This document shows positions 25,701-35,500 of a stretch of 39,514 nt of DNA, piece by piece. The DNA is from Maribacter sp. GTDB taxonomy: Bacteria > Bacteroidota > Bacteroidia > Flavobacteriales > Flavobacteriaceae. The notes beneath the pieces are model-generated. The model was not told the origin of the DNA, did no database searches, and was given only the letters and a program-made list of their open reading frames with translations. The stretch spans positions 1 to 39,514 of the forward strand of contig JAHDDL010000034.1 of assembly GCA_020629415.1 (NCBI GenBank). Direction: 5' to 3'. The position numbers were made by a program, and so were the translations under genes. How positions within the stretch are numbered: position 1 is the first letter of the stretch; each line of letters begins with the position of its first letter.

Positions 25701-26944
25701 TTTAAATAGTAGTGGCTAAAACTGGGCTCGTTATAGCCATTTCCATTAAATTTTATATGGTTTAGACCATTTTCTGTTCCTACCCAAATAGCGTTTTTTT
25801 CTCCAGAAATTATAGCGTTAACAGAGGGGTTGCTCAAAGAGTTTTTGGTGAGTTTATTCTTTTCTAAAAAAGTTATATCCTTATGGCCTAGATCACATCT
25901 GTTCAACCCGCCTTCTTCAGTGCCCACCCACAAAACATTAAAGGAATCTACAAGTATGGTTTCTACATTTACACTGCTTAAACTTTTAGAGTTTAAGTGA
26001 TTTGGTGCGTATAGCTTAAATTCACCTGTTTCTGTATTGAACCAATACAGGCCAAAACCGTGTATGCCTAACCATAAATTAGAGCCATCTGCCTGGCTAA
26101 TTGCAATTAAGCCCCCATAATCATTGGCGTCCTTTAGCTCAGGATGAAAGCTATATCGCTTAAATTTTAAGTCTTCTGGTGCATTTATATTTTCTGCGTT
26201 CTCAATACCAATTAAAAAATGCCCTTTAATCCCTACCCACAGTTTTCCGTTTTTATCTAAGAAAAGCGATTTTACACCCTCATTCAACACCTTGAACTGA
26301 ACATAATTGTCGTTAGGTTCTTTTTTTAGCTTGTACAAGCTATAATTGGTTCCTACCCAAACATTCCCCGCACTATCTTTTGTAATAGAATGTACTTTGT
26401 TGGTCTTAACAGTAGAAGAGATATCAAGTTGAAAAGAATATCGCTCGGGTTTAGTGCCCATTTCATCACTGCTATCAAATTGATAGACACCTGAATATAA
26501 TGTGCCTACCCAAAGAGAGCCATCATCTTCAGGGTAAATAGCGCTAATTCTTTTATCTTTTAAAATTGCAGGATATGTTGAAAAAGTCTCGGTTACCTTG
26601 TTGAACCGGCTCAATCCTCGTCCTGTACCAATGAGTATGTTGCCGGAAGCATCTAATTCAAGTTCGTAGACCGAGTTGTTGATTAAGCTATTGGGGTTGT
26701 CATGTTCATGTCTGTAGATCGTAAAACCTTTACCGTTATACTTGTATAGGCCATTTGGTGTAGCCATCCACAAAAAGCCTTCTTTATCTTGCAGAATGTT
26801 CATTACCGAATTTTGGGAAAGCCCTTTGTCATCTATAAAATGCTCAAATCTCAAATCTGTTCCTTGGGCAAAAGTGGTGCTATTGTACAGCAGCATAATG
26901 CCAACACATATTTGATAGATATAAGATTTGATTATTCTGTTCAT
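22712..26944 (-). CDS. Hybrid two-component system sensor-regulator (HTCS)
   Basis: A one-protein two-component system of 1410 residues that senses a glycan fragment in the periplasm and drives transcription of its locus. In order: a signal peptide (about 1-27), many Reg_prop propeller repeats (about 40-690, for example SLWVGT and ILEDKNGDYWIG), a Y_Y_Y domain (about 760-830), one TM helix (about 835-857), HisKA with His889 (NISHDFKTP), HATPase (about 990-1110, ending SGIGLAITKDL), a receiver with Asp1209 (SDVLMPEMDG), and an AraC-type DNA-binding domain (about 1305-1405). All catalytic residues are present. It leads the sulfatase-DUF6786-lactonase-aldolase operon and probably regulates the susCD unit upstream. 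Confidence 0.95.
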   Translation of the reverse strand: MNRIIKSYIYQICVGIMLLYNSTTFAQGTDLRFEHFIDDKGLSQNSVMNILQDKEGFLWMATPNGLYKYNGKGFTIYRHEHDNPNSLINNSVYELELDASGNILIGTGRGLSRFNKVTETFSTYPAILKDKRISAIYPEDDGSLWVGTLYSGVYQFDSSDEMGTKPERYSFQLDISSTVKTNKVHSITKDSAGNVWVGTNYSLYKLKKEPNDNYVQFKVLNEGVKSLFLDKNGKLWVGIKGHFLIGIENAENINAPEDLKFKRYSFHPELKDANDYGGLIAISQADGSNLWLGIHGFGLYWFNTETGEFKLYAPNHLNSKSLSSVNVETILVDSFNVLWVGTEEGGLNRCDLGHKDITFLEKNKLTKNSLSNPSVNAIISGEKNAIWVGTENGLNHIKFNGNGYNEPSFSHYYLNNKLTKSGKSFSQPIWSILKDKDNDYWLGSTEGITHMTVDGNKQNVSLKPTEINDVIEVFSSLEDSNGVLWFGSFIDGLIKWEKKKKPNSNEYDFSNAVYYLPNSNDPNSISGKEISCIYEDSKNQLWIGTLQGGLNLVIPGKNGLPDTFVSYQHDPNDINSLSHNSVFSILEDKNGDYWIGTFGGGLNKMSLSEHADKKPVFKHYREEDGLANNAVYGILESDQGELWISTDKGISSFDPVKETFKNLNKKDGLQSNNFRKNAYFKNKDGYLFFGGLKGLNIFHPDNLKDNTIPAIPKITAFKIKNQAVKVGQEFNERIILNQSISTLENKKIELNYDESVLTFEFAALHYAAPQKNRYSYKLEGFDDEWHNSKNTAFAHYTNLSPGEYTFKVKASNNDGVWSETPATMSFKISPPFWHTIWAYLLYILLLILLLLGVRSYFDLKSKEKTALRIQQEIEKTNKLKLQFFTNISHDFKTPITLIMNPIEEILEDSSINTALRKRLGIIQRNADYLLRLVNQLIEFRKIEVGETRLIATRSNIVNFAREITFSFKALALKKNISLSFESQSYASEVWFDWDKLEKILNNLIANAIKFTNENGSVTVRLRISKDKSKFEIRGGEMESEFVSIEIEDNGPGIPHDQLPHIFERFYQVNKNNEASSKPGSGIGLAITKDLIDLHYGAIEVDSNLGVGTRFILKLPIGSEHLLPEEIAQYSEPPQKAAETNSHLETTIVENVKKKTVSKKKTVLVVDDNQDIRSLVKNGLQKKYNVLEADTGKSALKIVLQALPDLIVSDVLMPEMDGIQLCHELKSNIRTKHIPIILLTALNSVEHRIKGIQSGADAYIPKPFKMKLLSITADKLIESREYMRVLFKTEEQLTPKKIILDSEDKKFLDKIMSLMEEQMSNENYWIEQLVLDMNTSRSTFFRRLKKLTGQPPNDFIRLIRLKRAAQLLEQGELSIAEVSYKVGFNDPNYFGKCFRKAFGKAPSRYVSENEL

Positions 26945-27178
26945 ATACTTTTCTCCACGTTAGGTAACATTTAAAAATACCATTCTATTTCTGCATAATT
27001 TTATTTTTACCGGGTAAATTCTATTCAATAATATGGAAACCCTGTTCTATGAAAAAATTGAACCTAACTATTCTTGTTCTAATATGCTATATGTTATCTT
27101 TTTGATTTAAAGTCATTTAATGTCAATTTTTGTGCTTGTTGCGTTATTCTTATCAATATTATGATAGTTATTACAACT
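26945..27178. other. Leader of the HTCS operon with a signal-peptide-like micro-ORF
   Basis: No full gene. On the plus strand 27049-27105 reads MKKLNLTILVLICYMLSF and then stops. This resembles the start of a secreted protein with nothing after it, and may be a relic or chance. A palindrome lies at 27006-27018. No clear TAnnTTTG box was found for the HTCS gene on the minus strand. Confidence 0.4.
27006..27018. promoter_or_regulatory. Short palindrome upstream of the HTCS gene
   Basis: TTTACC-G-GGTAAA is perfectly symmetric about one central base, 62 bp before the HTCS start. It resembles an operator half-site arrangement (GGTAAA/TTTACC) but not the TTGGTnnACCAA form at the alginate genes. 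Confidence 0.35.
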
Positions 27179-27209
27179 AAAAAAAGCGACCCTAAACAGT
27201 AAGGGTCGC
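27179..27209 (-). terminator. Terminator of the susCD unit
   Basis: GCGACCCT (27186-27193) pairs perfectly with AGGGTCGC (27202-27209) around an 8-nt loop. On the minus strand the stem is followed by a run of seven U. It lies 42 bp after the SusD stop and separates susCD from the HTCS operon. Confidence 0.92.
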
Positions 27210-27251
27210 CTTCAAGCAAACTAACTCAAAAAAAATTGTTCTTATATTATA

Positions 27252-29009
27252 TTAATACGCCGGATCTTGAGTCAATACTCCCGGCTGCAAATCTATTTGT
27301 GCCTGTGGAATTGGGAAATGGTCATTTTTTCCTGCGGTGAACGATGCGCCTTGTAACCAAGGTAACTTTCCATCAGATAACTCTGATTGTAAGTAGCTGT
27401 TCATTGTTTCTTCTTCAATGCCCCAGCGAACAAGATCTTGAAAACGCATGCCTTCCAAAGCAAATTCTAATCGCATTTCATGATATATCGCCTTTTTGGC
27501 ATATTCAACATCAGGAAAGGAAGTGTATAGTCCAAGGTTATAATTGGCGGAAGGTTGATCCTCATCTATATCCGGAACGTAGCCACTTTCAAAAGTAGTA
27601 TTGTTTACTTTGCCCATTACCATATCATCTTGGGCTCTTTCACGTATCATGTTCACCATGTCTTTAGCGGTCTCCAGGTCATTTTCTGCAGCAGCAACTT
27701 CTGCTCTCCATAATATAACATGACTTAATCTAAATAAGCGCCAATTGTTGCCATTTAGACCGGCAGACCATGTTGGGCTAGAGATAGAGATCGTTTTAAA
27801 ATTTCTTTTATAGAACATGATCTTTTTATTTAAAAAGGGTCCCATACCTGCTTGATCAAGCATCCAATCACCACCGGACATCGGTCCCCAATCCAAGAAT
27901 GGAATTCCTCTTCTACCTATAGTCCAGTCTACACGTGGATCTAAAGCGACATCGGTAGGTGTAAACTCATCCGTATCTAGAAGACCATAATCTTCCAATA
28001 ATAAATCGTCCTGAAAAGTGTCCAATAACGGCAGTCCGTCGGCATCTACCTTAAAAGCGTTAAAAAGATCAAAAGAAGGTGCGCTATAGGCACAACATAG
28101 GCCTATGTCCGATCCCCTTGGAAAAAGCGTTCTATGGTCAATACCGGAGTTTGCATCACCGGCTCCGTCGTTTACGGTATATTGTACCTCAAAAATACTC
28201 TCTGCATTGTTTTGCTTTTCTTCGTCAAAATTGTCATAAAAATGATCCATGAGCATAAACGGACCGTTGTTTATAATATCATCCAATAACGGTTTTGCTT
28301 CAGAATATTCTTGTTGAAATAAATGCACTCTGGCTTTTAAAGCTTTTGCTGCCCAACGTGAAGCGCGACCAATTTCTGGGTTTTCGTCCATATTATTATC
28401 AATACCCCATTGAAGGTCCGCCTCAATATCGTCCCAGATTTCTCTGTCGTTTGGAACCTCACTGGCCACCATATCCTCTGTTATGTAAGGTACTTTTTCA
28501 ATTTTAGAGCGTAGTTGAAAGTAGTACCAAGCTCTTAGCCATCTTGCTTCGGATTCTAATTGAGCGGCATTGGCGTCCGATATATTTTCGCTTGCCTGTC
28601 TCAAAATTCTTAAAGCATCGTTAGCTCTGGCAATACCGTCAAAGTTGGCTATCCATAACTCTTCTACCCAAGGGTTGGAGGCGTCCACTTCAAATCGTTC
28701 TATAAGATTTATAGGGGCCCAGCCACCTGTTTGGTCCCCACGGTGCATGTCATCAGAAGTAACATCTCCCCAGACCCAATTTGTGGCAGAGGCACCACCG
28801 GTACCACCGGCTTCACCACTTGCATAACCATCTATTCTAGAGTAAGCGCCTACAAGAAGTAGGTTAACACCATTTTCGTCGGCTAAGGTAGATTCGTTTA
28901 CTGCTCCCTTAGGTTTTTCTTCTAAAAATTCTTCGCTACAAGCTCCTAGAAGAAGCCCTAGAGCGGTTAGTATCCCTATTTTAAAGTGTAATTTTTTCAT
29001 CTTTTTCAA
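27252..29009 (-). CDS. susD: SusD/RagB-family glycan-binding lipoprotein
   Basis: Surface lipoprotein that captures glycan and forms the lid of the SusC channel. It has 585 residues, with a lipoprotein signal LLGACSEEFLE (Cys24) typical of SusD proteins. TPR-like helices follow (for example ARWLRAWYYFQLRS near 190 and SRWAAKALKARVHLFQQEYSEAKPLL near 270). The C-terminal RagB/SusD domain includes LFRLSHVILWRAEVAAAEND and MRLEFALEGMRFQDLVRWG. The end, PIPQAQIDLQPGVLTQDPAY, is the standard SusD finish. It lies 18 bp after susC on the same strand, with the terminator behind it. Ligand not predictable from sequence. Confidence 0.95.
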   Translation of the reverse strand: MKKMKKLHFKIGILTALGLLLGACSEEFLEEKPKGAVNESTLADENGVNLLLVGAYSRIDGYASGEAGGTGGASATNWVWGDVTSDDMHRGDQTGGWAPINLIERFEVDASNPWVEELWIANFDGIARANDALRILRQASENISDANAAQLESEARWLRAWYYFQLRSKIEKVPYITEDMVASEVPNDREIWDDIEADLQWGIDNNMDENPEIGRASRWAAKALKARVHLFQQEYSEAKPLLDDIINNGPFMLMDHFYDNFDEEKQNNAESIFEVQYTVNDGAGDANSGIDHRTLFPRGSDIGLCCAYSAPSFDLFNAFKVDADGLPLLDTFQDDLLLEDYGLLDTDEFTPTDVALDPRVDWTIGRRGIPFLDWGPMSGGDWMLDQAGMGPFLNKKIMFYKRNFKTISISSPTWSAGLNGNNWRLFRLSHVILWRAEVAAAENDLETAKDMVNMIRERAQDDMVMGKVNNTTFESGYVPDIDEDQPSANYNLGLYTSFPDVEYAKKAIYHEMRLEFALEGMRFQDLVRWGIEEETMNSYLQSELSDGKLPWLQGASFTAGKNDHFPIPQAQIDLQPGVLTQDPAY

Positions 29010-29027
29010 TTTTATTTTTCTTAGAAA

Positions 29028-32000
29028 TTATAGTTTAATGTCAAGACCGATAATTAATTGTCTTGGCGAAGGCCATGTACCACGATCAAGACCTCTGTCT
29101 ATTTCGTTACCTACAAATACTTCGGCGTCCAATCCAGAATAATCACTTATTGTAAAAAGGTTGGTACCCATAACATAAAGTCGCATTGAAGTAATATCCA
29201 GATCATTTAAAATTCTTTCAGGTACGTTAAAGCCAATTTGCGCATTTTGCAAACGAATGAACGATGCATCCTCAACTAGATCGGAATGTGTATTCTGCTC
29301 AAAGCTGGTTTGCGATGATGCTTTAGGTAGAACCGCATTGGCATTGTCGTCTAAGTAAGGGCTGCCCCAAGAACGGAATAAACGATCAGAGCTCTTTGGA
29401 CCCTGAAAAAGGCCGTAGCGCGTAAAACGGTTATAATAATTGATGGCATCATTACCTTGACTAGTGTATAAACTAGCTGTAAAATCAAAGTTTTTATATT
29501 CCAATCTCAAGTTAAGGCCAGCTGTAAAATCTGGGTTTGGATTACCAATATATGTTCTATCGTCAGCTGTTATTTCACCATTACCATCTACATCACGAAT
29601 AATCAGGTTTCCTGGCTGATTGTAATCGCCATTTGTAGGATGAGCATCTGCAGCTGCTTGGGTTTGGAATATACCATCAACGACATACCCATAAAACTCA
29701 GGGAACGATGTACCTGTTTCTGCCCTGGTATAGCGTTGCGCACGTTGTTGGCTACCAACAATAAACTCATCTTCGTTATCTGATAATTTTGTAATCTCGT
29801 TCTTGTATGTTGAAAATACCAGACCAACGTTATATTTGAAGTCACCTTCTTCGTTTCCGCCGCCACTATAGCTTAGTTCTAGATCGATACCTTTGTTTTC
29901 CATGTCACCAATGTTAACAGAAGGTGCGTTGGCAATACCTTCCACGGCAGGGATGGCAACCGGAAATAACATATCTGAAGTGTTTTTGCTCCAAAAATCC
30001 AAGGTCATGTTCATTCTGTTAAAAAATGTAGCATCAATGGCAAAGTTGGTAGAGGTCGTAGTCTCCCATTTTGCATCTGGATTACCTACGGCAGTAGATT
30101 GAAATCCTTGAACAATAATACCATCTGCCCCACCAAGGCCATAGAAAGAAGCGCCAAGACCGGAACCAAAAGTTGAAAAGCCGTTATAATTACCAATTTG
30201 GTCATTACCGGATTGTCCCCAACCAGCTCTTAGTTTTAAGTATGATAAGGCATTGCTCTCACTAAGGAAATTTTCTCTGGAAAGAACCCAACCACCTGAT
30301 ACGGCCGGGAAATTACCCCATCTGTTATTTGCGCCAAATCTTGATGATCCATCGCGTCTTAGGGTAGCCTCTAGCATATATTTGTCGTCAAATGAATAAT
30401 ATGCCCTGGCGAAGTAAGAATTTAATGCCCAAGCTGCAGCTTCTGCATCATTTGTTTGGTTTTCAGAACCGGAACTCAATATAAAAAAGTCATCGTCCGT
30501 AGAGATGAAACCTTCTCTACCGGCACTGATTTGATCATATTCAAACCGCGTAGCTTCGGTACCAAGTAAGAATTCAACATTATGAAGCTCGTTGAACGTT
30601 TTAGAATAGTTAATGGTGTTGGTCCAGTTCCAAGTAAAGTTTTTTCCTCTGGTTTCACTTAATGTACTACCGGTTGTACCATTGGTATTTTCTGGATCGG
30701 CAAAGCGTGGGTCATAATTATCATACCAGCTTGTATTGTAACCAAAAAGTGTTTTAACGGTAATATTGTTAAGCGGTTTTACTTCTACGTAGAAATTACC
30801 GGTAGCGTTAATAGTTGTTCTTGTGTCTTTTCTTTCGCGAAAGTTATTACCTAAAGGGTTGGGACCATCGTTTAAACCTCCACCTACAATACCACCGGCA
30901 AAATTACCGGCTATATCTCTTACTGGAATTAAAGGACTTGTTTCAACAATAGCATTAAAACCAACCGTGTTACCTTTAGATTCCGTTAAGGTTACCCCAA
31001 GTCTTTGACCAATTTTCAACCAATCTTTTATCTGTGAATCCGCATTGGCTCTAAAGGCATATCTATCAAAAGAATTATATCTTAAAACACCATCTTCTTT
31101 AAAATAGTTACCACTTATGGCATATGTCGTATTTTCAGATCCACCTGAAACAGAAAGTGTAATATCTGTTATAGGTGCCGGTTGGTAAAGTTCTTTTAAC
31201 CAATCTGTTCCGTTTTGGTTGGTTAAGGTAATGGGGTAATCACGTTCTGCATACAAGGCAGGGTCTGTAGATGGATCGCCGATCGATGCACCGTTTGGAA
31301 ATAAATAATCGTTCACGGTAGTACCTTGAATATTATTCGGGTCAAAATTAAAATGTGCGCTACTAGGTGTAATACCGTCATTGGTCTGTTCTAGCCAAAT
31401 TTGCTGGCCAACAAGAACGGGGTCGGTAACAAAGTCGTACTTGGAGCTTGCCGAACCAATACCTGTTCTAACGTTCAATTCTACTTTTGCAGGTTGACTT
31501 TTTCTTCCGGTTTTTGTTGTGATCAATACCACACCGTTTGCCCCTCTTGCTCCGTAAATGGCGGTAGAAGAAGCATCTTTAAGAACTTGCATAGATTCAA
31601 TTTGGTTGGTTGGCGGTAGTTGTGCGCCAAAAACCCCATCAACAACGTATAGGGGACCATTACCATTTATCGTACCCAATCCACGAATACGTACTTGTGC
31701 CTGCTGGCCGGGTCTGGCGGAAGAAACAACGGTTACACCAGATGCACTACCCTGCAAAGCACGTGTTGCATCACCTGCAGATTGTTGTTCAATGTAAGCC
31801 GTTTTTACTGTACTAACGGCACCTGTTACATCACTCCGTTTTCTAGAGCCATATCCAATTACCACAACCTCGTCAAGAGCTGCTGCATCAGGTAATAACT
31901 TTACCATGATACTAGTTTGGTTGTTTACCGGTACTTCTTGTTTTGAATAGCCCGTGTAAGATATTATTAAAGTTGCGGTACTTGATGTCTCTATGGAAAA

Positions 32001-32210
32001 GTTGCCGTCAAAATCTGCAACAACACCGTTAGTTGTTCCTTTGACCAAAATGTTTGCGCCTATCAACGGTTGGTCCATTTCATCGGTCACAGTTCCGCTC
32101 ACATTTACGGTCTGGCCATAGGCAAGTGTTGTTAAACATAGAAAAAACAATAGTGGAACAAACCACTTTTCATTTTTTTTCATTTTTCTTAATACATAGT
32201 GTTTTGGCAT
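29028..32210 (-). CDS. susC: SusC/RagA-type TonB-dependent outer-membrane transporter
   Basis: TonB-dependent importer of oligosaccharides, partner of the following SusD. It has 1060 residues. A signal peptide (about 10-32) is followed by a carboxypeptidase-D-regulatory-like domain (about 35-108, SGTVTDEMDQPLIGANILVKGT), a TonB box-like segment (LDEVVVIGYG, about 112-121), the plug (ALQGSASGVTV, RIRGLG, ATIYGARGANGVVLITTK-type motifs) and a 22-strand barrel ending GLDIKL. The ATG at 32183 (MKKNEKWFVP) is an equally good start and gives a more usual signal peptide. It is divergent from the FG-GAP lipoprotein gene. The barrel does not reveal the glycan. Confidence 0.95.
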   Translation of the reverse strand: MPKHYVLRKMKKNEKWFVPLLFFLCLTTLAYGQTVNVSGTVTDEMDQPLIGANILVKGTTNGVVADFDGNFSIETSSTATLIISYTGYSKQEVPVNNQTSIMVKLLPDAAALDEVVVIGYGSRKRSDVTGAVSTVKTAYIEQQSAGDATRALQGSASGVTVVSSARPGQQAQVRIRGLGTINGNGPLYVVDGVFGAQLPPTNQIESMQVLKDASSTAIYGARGANGVVLITTKTGRKSQPAKVELNVRTGIGSASSKYDFVTDPVLVGQQIWLEQTNDGITPSSAHFNFDPNNIQGTTVNDYLFPNGASIGDPSTDPALYAERDYPITLTNQNGTDWLKELYQPAPITDITLSVSGGSENTTYAISGNYFKEDGVLRYNSFDRYAFRANADSQIKDWLKIGQRLGVTLTESKGNTVGFNAIVETSPLIPVRDIAGNFAGGIVGGGLNDGPNPLGNNFRERKDTRTTINATGNFYVEVKPLNNITVKTLFGYNTSWYDNYDPRFADPENTNGTTGSTLSETRGKNFTWNWTNTINYSKTFNELHNVEFLLGTEATRFEYDQISAGREGFISTDDDFFILSSGSENQTNDAEAAAWALNSYFARAYYSFDDKYMLEATLRRDGSSRFGANNRWGNFPAVSGGWVLSRENFLSESNALSYLKLRAGWGQSGNDQIGNYNGFSTFGSGLGASFYGLGGADGIIVQGFQSTAVGNPDAKWETTTSTNFAIDATFFNRMNMTLDFWSKNTSDMLFPVAIPAVEGIANAPSVNIGDMENKGIDLELSYSGGGNEEGDFKYNVGLVFSTYKNEITKLSDNEDEFIVGSQQRAQRYTRAETGTSFPEFYGYVVDGIFQTQAAADAHPTNGDYNQPGNLIIRDVDGNGEITADDRTYIGNPNPDFTAGLNLRLEYKNFDFTASLYTSQGNDAINYYNRFTRYGLFQGPKSSDRLFRSWGSPYLDDNANAVLPKASSQTSFEQNTHSDLVEDASFIRLQNAQIGFNVPERILNDLDITSMRLYVMGTNLFTISDYSGLDAEVFVGNEIDRGLDRGTWPSPRQLIIGLDIKL

Positions 32211-32574
32211 AGTAATATGAGTTTTAAGTTAATTTAAGTGTTCGTTATTCGTTCGTGGTAATACTGCTCCGTCTATAAAAAAAAAGTCTTTTTGAGCAGA
32301 GAAGTTGGCAGTAGTTTTAACCACACTCCAAAAGAAGTGTAATATTTATAGTATTAATGGTAAATGGTGTGCATTATTAAGGAATATCTAATCAAAGGCT
32401 ATTTCAATCGATATTTTATCAAATTTATAAGAGTAAGTTGCATTATATTGTAATTCGTAATCGTGGCCGGAACAGGTAGTTTCTACTGTATAATGGTGGT
32501 TAGACGTGTTTATGTGTAGGAACGTTATAGGTTCTTTGGCACTGTAAACATCTTTAATAAAATTGAAAAGGATA
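32211..32574. promoter_or_regulatory. Divergent intergenic region between susC and the FG-GAP gene
   Basis: No convincing gene. It must hold the promoters of both directions, yet I find no clean TAnnTTTG box, as is common for activator-driven (HTCS) promoters. Visible elements are tandem GTTCGTT-ATTCGTT at 32240-32253 and an inverted repeat CTGCTC (32264-32269) / GAGCAG (32294-32299) around a poly-A/poly-T core. A minus-strand frame at 32388-32582 overlaps the next gene start and is not supported. Confidence 0.45.
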
Positions 32575-35500
32575 ATGGTCAAAAAAGAGTGTATTTCTAT
32601 GATGTCGATATTTTGTCTAGTACTATTGGCATCATGTAATAAGGAAAAGAGTGTGCCTGTTAGTGAATCTGATAAACGTTTTACGTTGATCGATCATACG
32701 TATTCCAATATTGATTTTGAAAATAGCTTGATAGAAACCCAAGAAGATAATCATTTATTGAACGAGAAGTTCGTAAATGGTGCAGGTGTTGCTGTTGCGG
32801 ATATAAATAATGATGGTTTGCTAGATGTTTTTTTTACCGGTAATCAAGTACACGATCAACTCTATGTAAACAAAGGAAATCTTCAATTTGAGGATATTAC
32901 GAAAAGTAGCGGAATTTTACCCGAAAAATCTTGGTCTACGGGTGTAACGTTTGCCGATGTCAATGCAGATGGATTTCAAGATATTTATATCTGTAAGAGC
33001 GCAAGAAACAATACGGGCGTAAGCTATAATCTTTTGTATGTAAACAATGGCGACTTAACTTTTACTGAAATGGCAAAGGAGTATAATGTGGCAGATCCTG
33101 GATTTGCCGTTCAGGCAAATTTCTTTGATTATGATAAAGACGGTTGGCTAGATATGTACTTGGTAAACCAACCACCAAGTTACGGGAATAGAAAGGGAGG
33201 TAAAACACCGTTAAAAAATACAAATACCCGTTACAGTGATAAACTTTATAGAAATTTAGGTAAAGAGAAGGGCTTTGTGGAAGTGTCCGCTTTTTCCGGT
33301 ACTCAAAATATGGCACATGGTCTTTCTGCCGCTATTGGAGATATCAATAATGATTTATGGACGGATATCTATGTGACCAATGATTATGACAGGCCAGATT
33401 ATATGTACTTGAACACTGCCAATGGTAAGTTTAAAGATGTGCTAAAACAAAGCTTCAAGCATATATCTAATTTTAGTATGGGCAGTGATATTGCCGACTA
33501 TGATAATGATGGTAATTTAGATATCATGGTGGTTGATATGGTGGCCGAAGATCATAAACGTATAAAAACCAACATGAGTGGAATGAATCCGGAAGATTTT
33601 TGGGCCATTGTCAAAAATGGGGGGCACTATCAATATATGTTCAATACGCTTCAGCGAAATAACGGTAACGGAACGTTCAGCGATCTGGCACAGTTGGGCG
33701 GGGTTTCTAATACGGATTGGAGTTGGGGACCGTTAATTGCAGATTTTGACAACGACGGTCTTAAAGACATATTTGTTACCAACGGTATTAAAAGAAATAT
33801 GCGCTACAGTGATGTCAATAATACCTATGAAGTAATCTTGGACAGTTTGGAAAAGGTAGCTCAAGACACCGGTAAAAGATTTCAAGATGTGGTAGATGTT
33901 TTGGCCCTGGCCAAAATGGCGCCAGAAGATAAATTGACCAATTATATCTATAGGAATAATGGAGATTTGACCTTTAAGAATACTGTAGAAGACTGGGGGT
34001 TTGATCTTCCATCACTATCAAATGGGGCGGCATATGCAGACTTGGATAATGATGGTGATTTAGACATAGTGGTCAACAATATTAATGAGAAGGCATTTCT
34101 GTACAGAAATAATACCATTGACCGTAAACAGGGCAATTACCTTCGTGTAGCGTTAAATGTAGATAAGAATAAATCCATTTACGGAACAAGGATTACACTG
34201 TTCAAAAACACGGAATTATGGCAAATGATAGAGATTACGAATACAAGAGGGTATATGTCCAAAAGTGAGGACATAGCACATTTTGGTCTGGGGGAAGTAG
34301 AAGCTATAGATAAAATAGAAGTTAAATGGCCAGATGGTGTTATTGAAGAACTGAGAGATGTCAATGCCAATCAACTTTTGACGCTCACCAAAGGAACTTT
34401 GAGCCAAGGGAACTCTGAATTGACTGCTAAAAGCAATCGTAAACTTTTTGTAACAAGTACTAAAGAGGCCAAATTGAATTATAGACATCAAGAAAATAAA
34501 TATGATGATTTTGAAAAGGAAATTCTGTTGCCACATAAAATGTCCACATTTGGGCCTTCAATAGCTGTAGGAGATGTAAATGCAGACGGGCTGGACGATT
34601 TCTATATAGGTGGCGCCGCAGGTTTTTCCGGTACGTTATTCATGCAGCAACATTCAGGTTTTAAAGAGGTTACGGACGGTGTTTGGATAGAAGATAAAGC
34701 TTCTGAGGATATGGGAAGTACATTTTTTGATATTGATAATGATGGGGACTTGGATCTTTTGGTAGTTAGTGGCGGTAATGAATTTGAATCTGGCAGTAAA
34801 TACCTTCAAGATAGACTGTACCTTAATAATGGTAAAGGAATATTTACCAAGGCAGCCAACCGCATTCCAAAAGATGGTAGTAGTGGTTCAGTAGTAGAGG
34901 TAGCTGATTTTGATAACGATGGTGACCTAGATGTTTTTATTGGAGGTAGACTGGTGCCCGGTAAATATCCGCAGCCGGCCAGTAGTAGGTTGTTAGAAAA
35001 TAAGAACGGTTTTTTAAAAGATGTAACTGCAGAAAAGGCGTCTGAACTTAAAACTTTAGGTATGGTCACTTCCGTAACATGGGTAGATGTCGATGGTGAT
35101 ACTAGATTGGATATGGTTGTTGTAGGTGAATGGATGCCGGTGACTATATTTTTGCAAGATAAGACCGGAAAATTTGTTAGGAATAAAATGAAGGGGCTTG
35201 AGAACAGCGAGGGTTGGTACTATAAAGTTGTACACAGAGATATGGATGGTGATGGAGATGAAGACCTTATCGTAGGTAATTTAGGGCTAAATTATAAATA
35301 CAAAGCATCTACACAAACTCCTTTTGAAGTATACAGCGGTGATTTTGATAAAAACGGATTAAACGATATTGTGCTCAGTTATTATGAGCATGGCAAACTG
35401 TTTCCTGTTAGGGGAAGATCATGTTCTATTCAACAAATGCCTTCATTAGAAAAAAAATTCCCCACTTTTAAGTCGTTCGGTGAGGCGGATTTAAATACAA

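Noticed and set aside
29028-32210. Possible frameshift or break in susC
   Set aside because: One uninterrupted frame carries signal, plug, barrel and the terminal strand; the out-of-phase open frames inside it are shadows.
32388-32582. 64-residue minus-strand frame in the susC/FG-GAP intergenic region
   Set aside because: It overlaps the ribosome-binding site and start of the FG-GAP gene, has no recognised motif and would sit inside the divergent promoter region.
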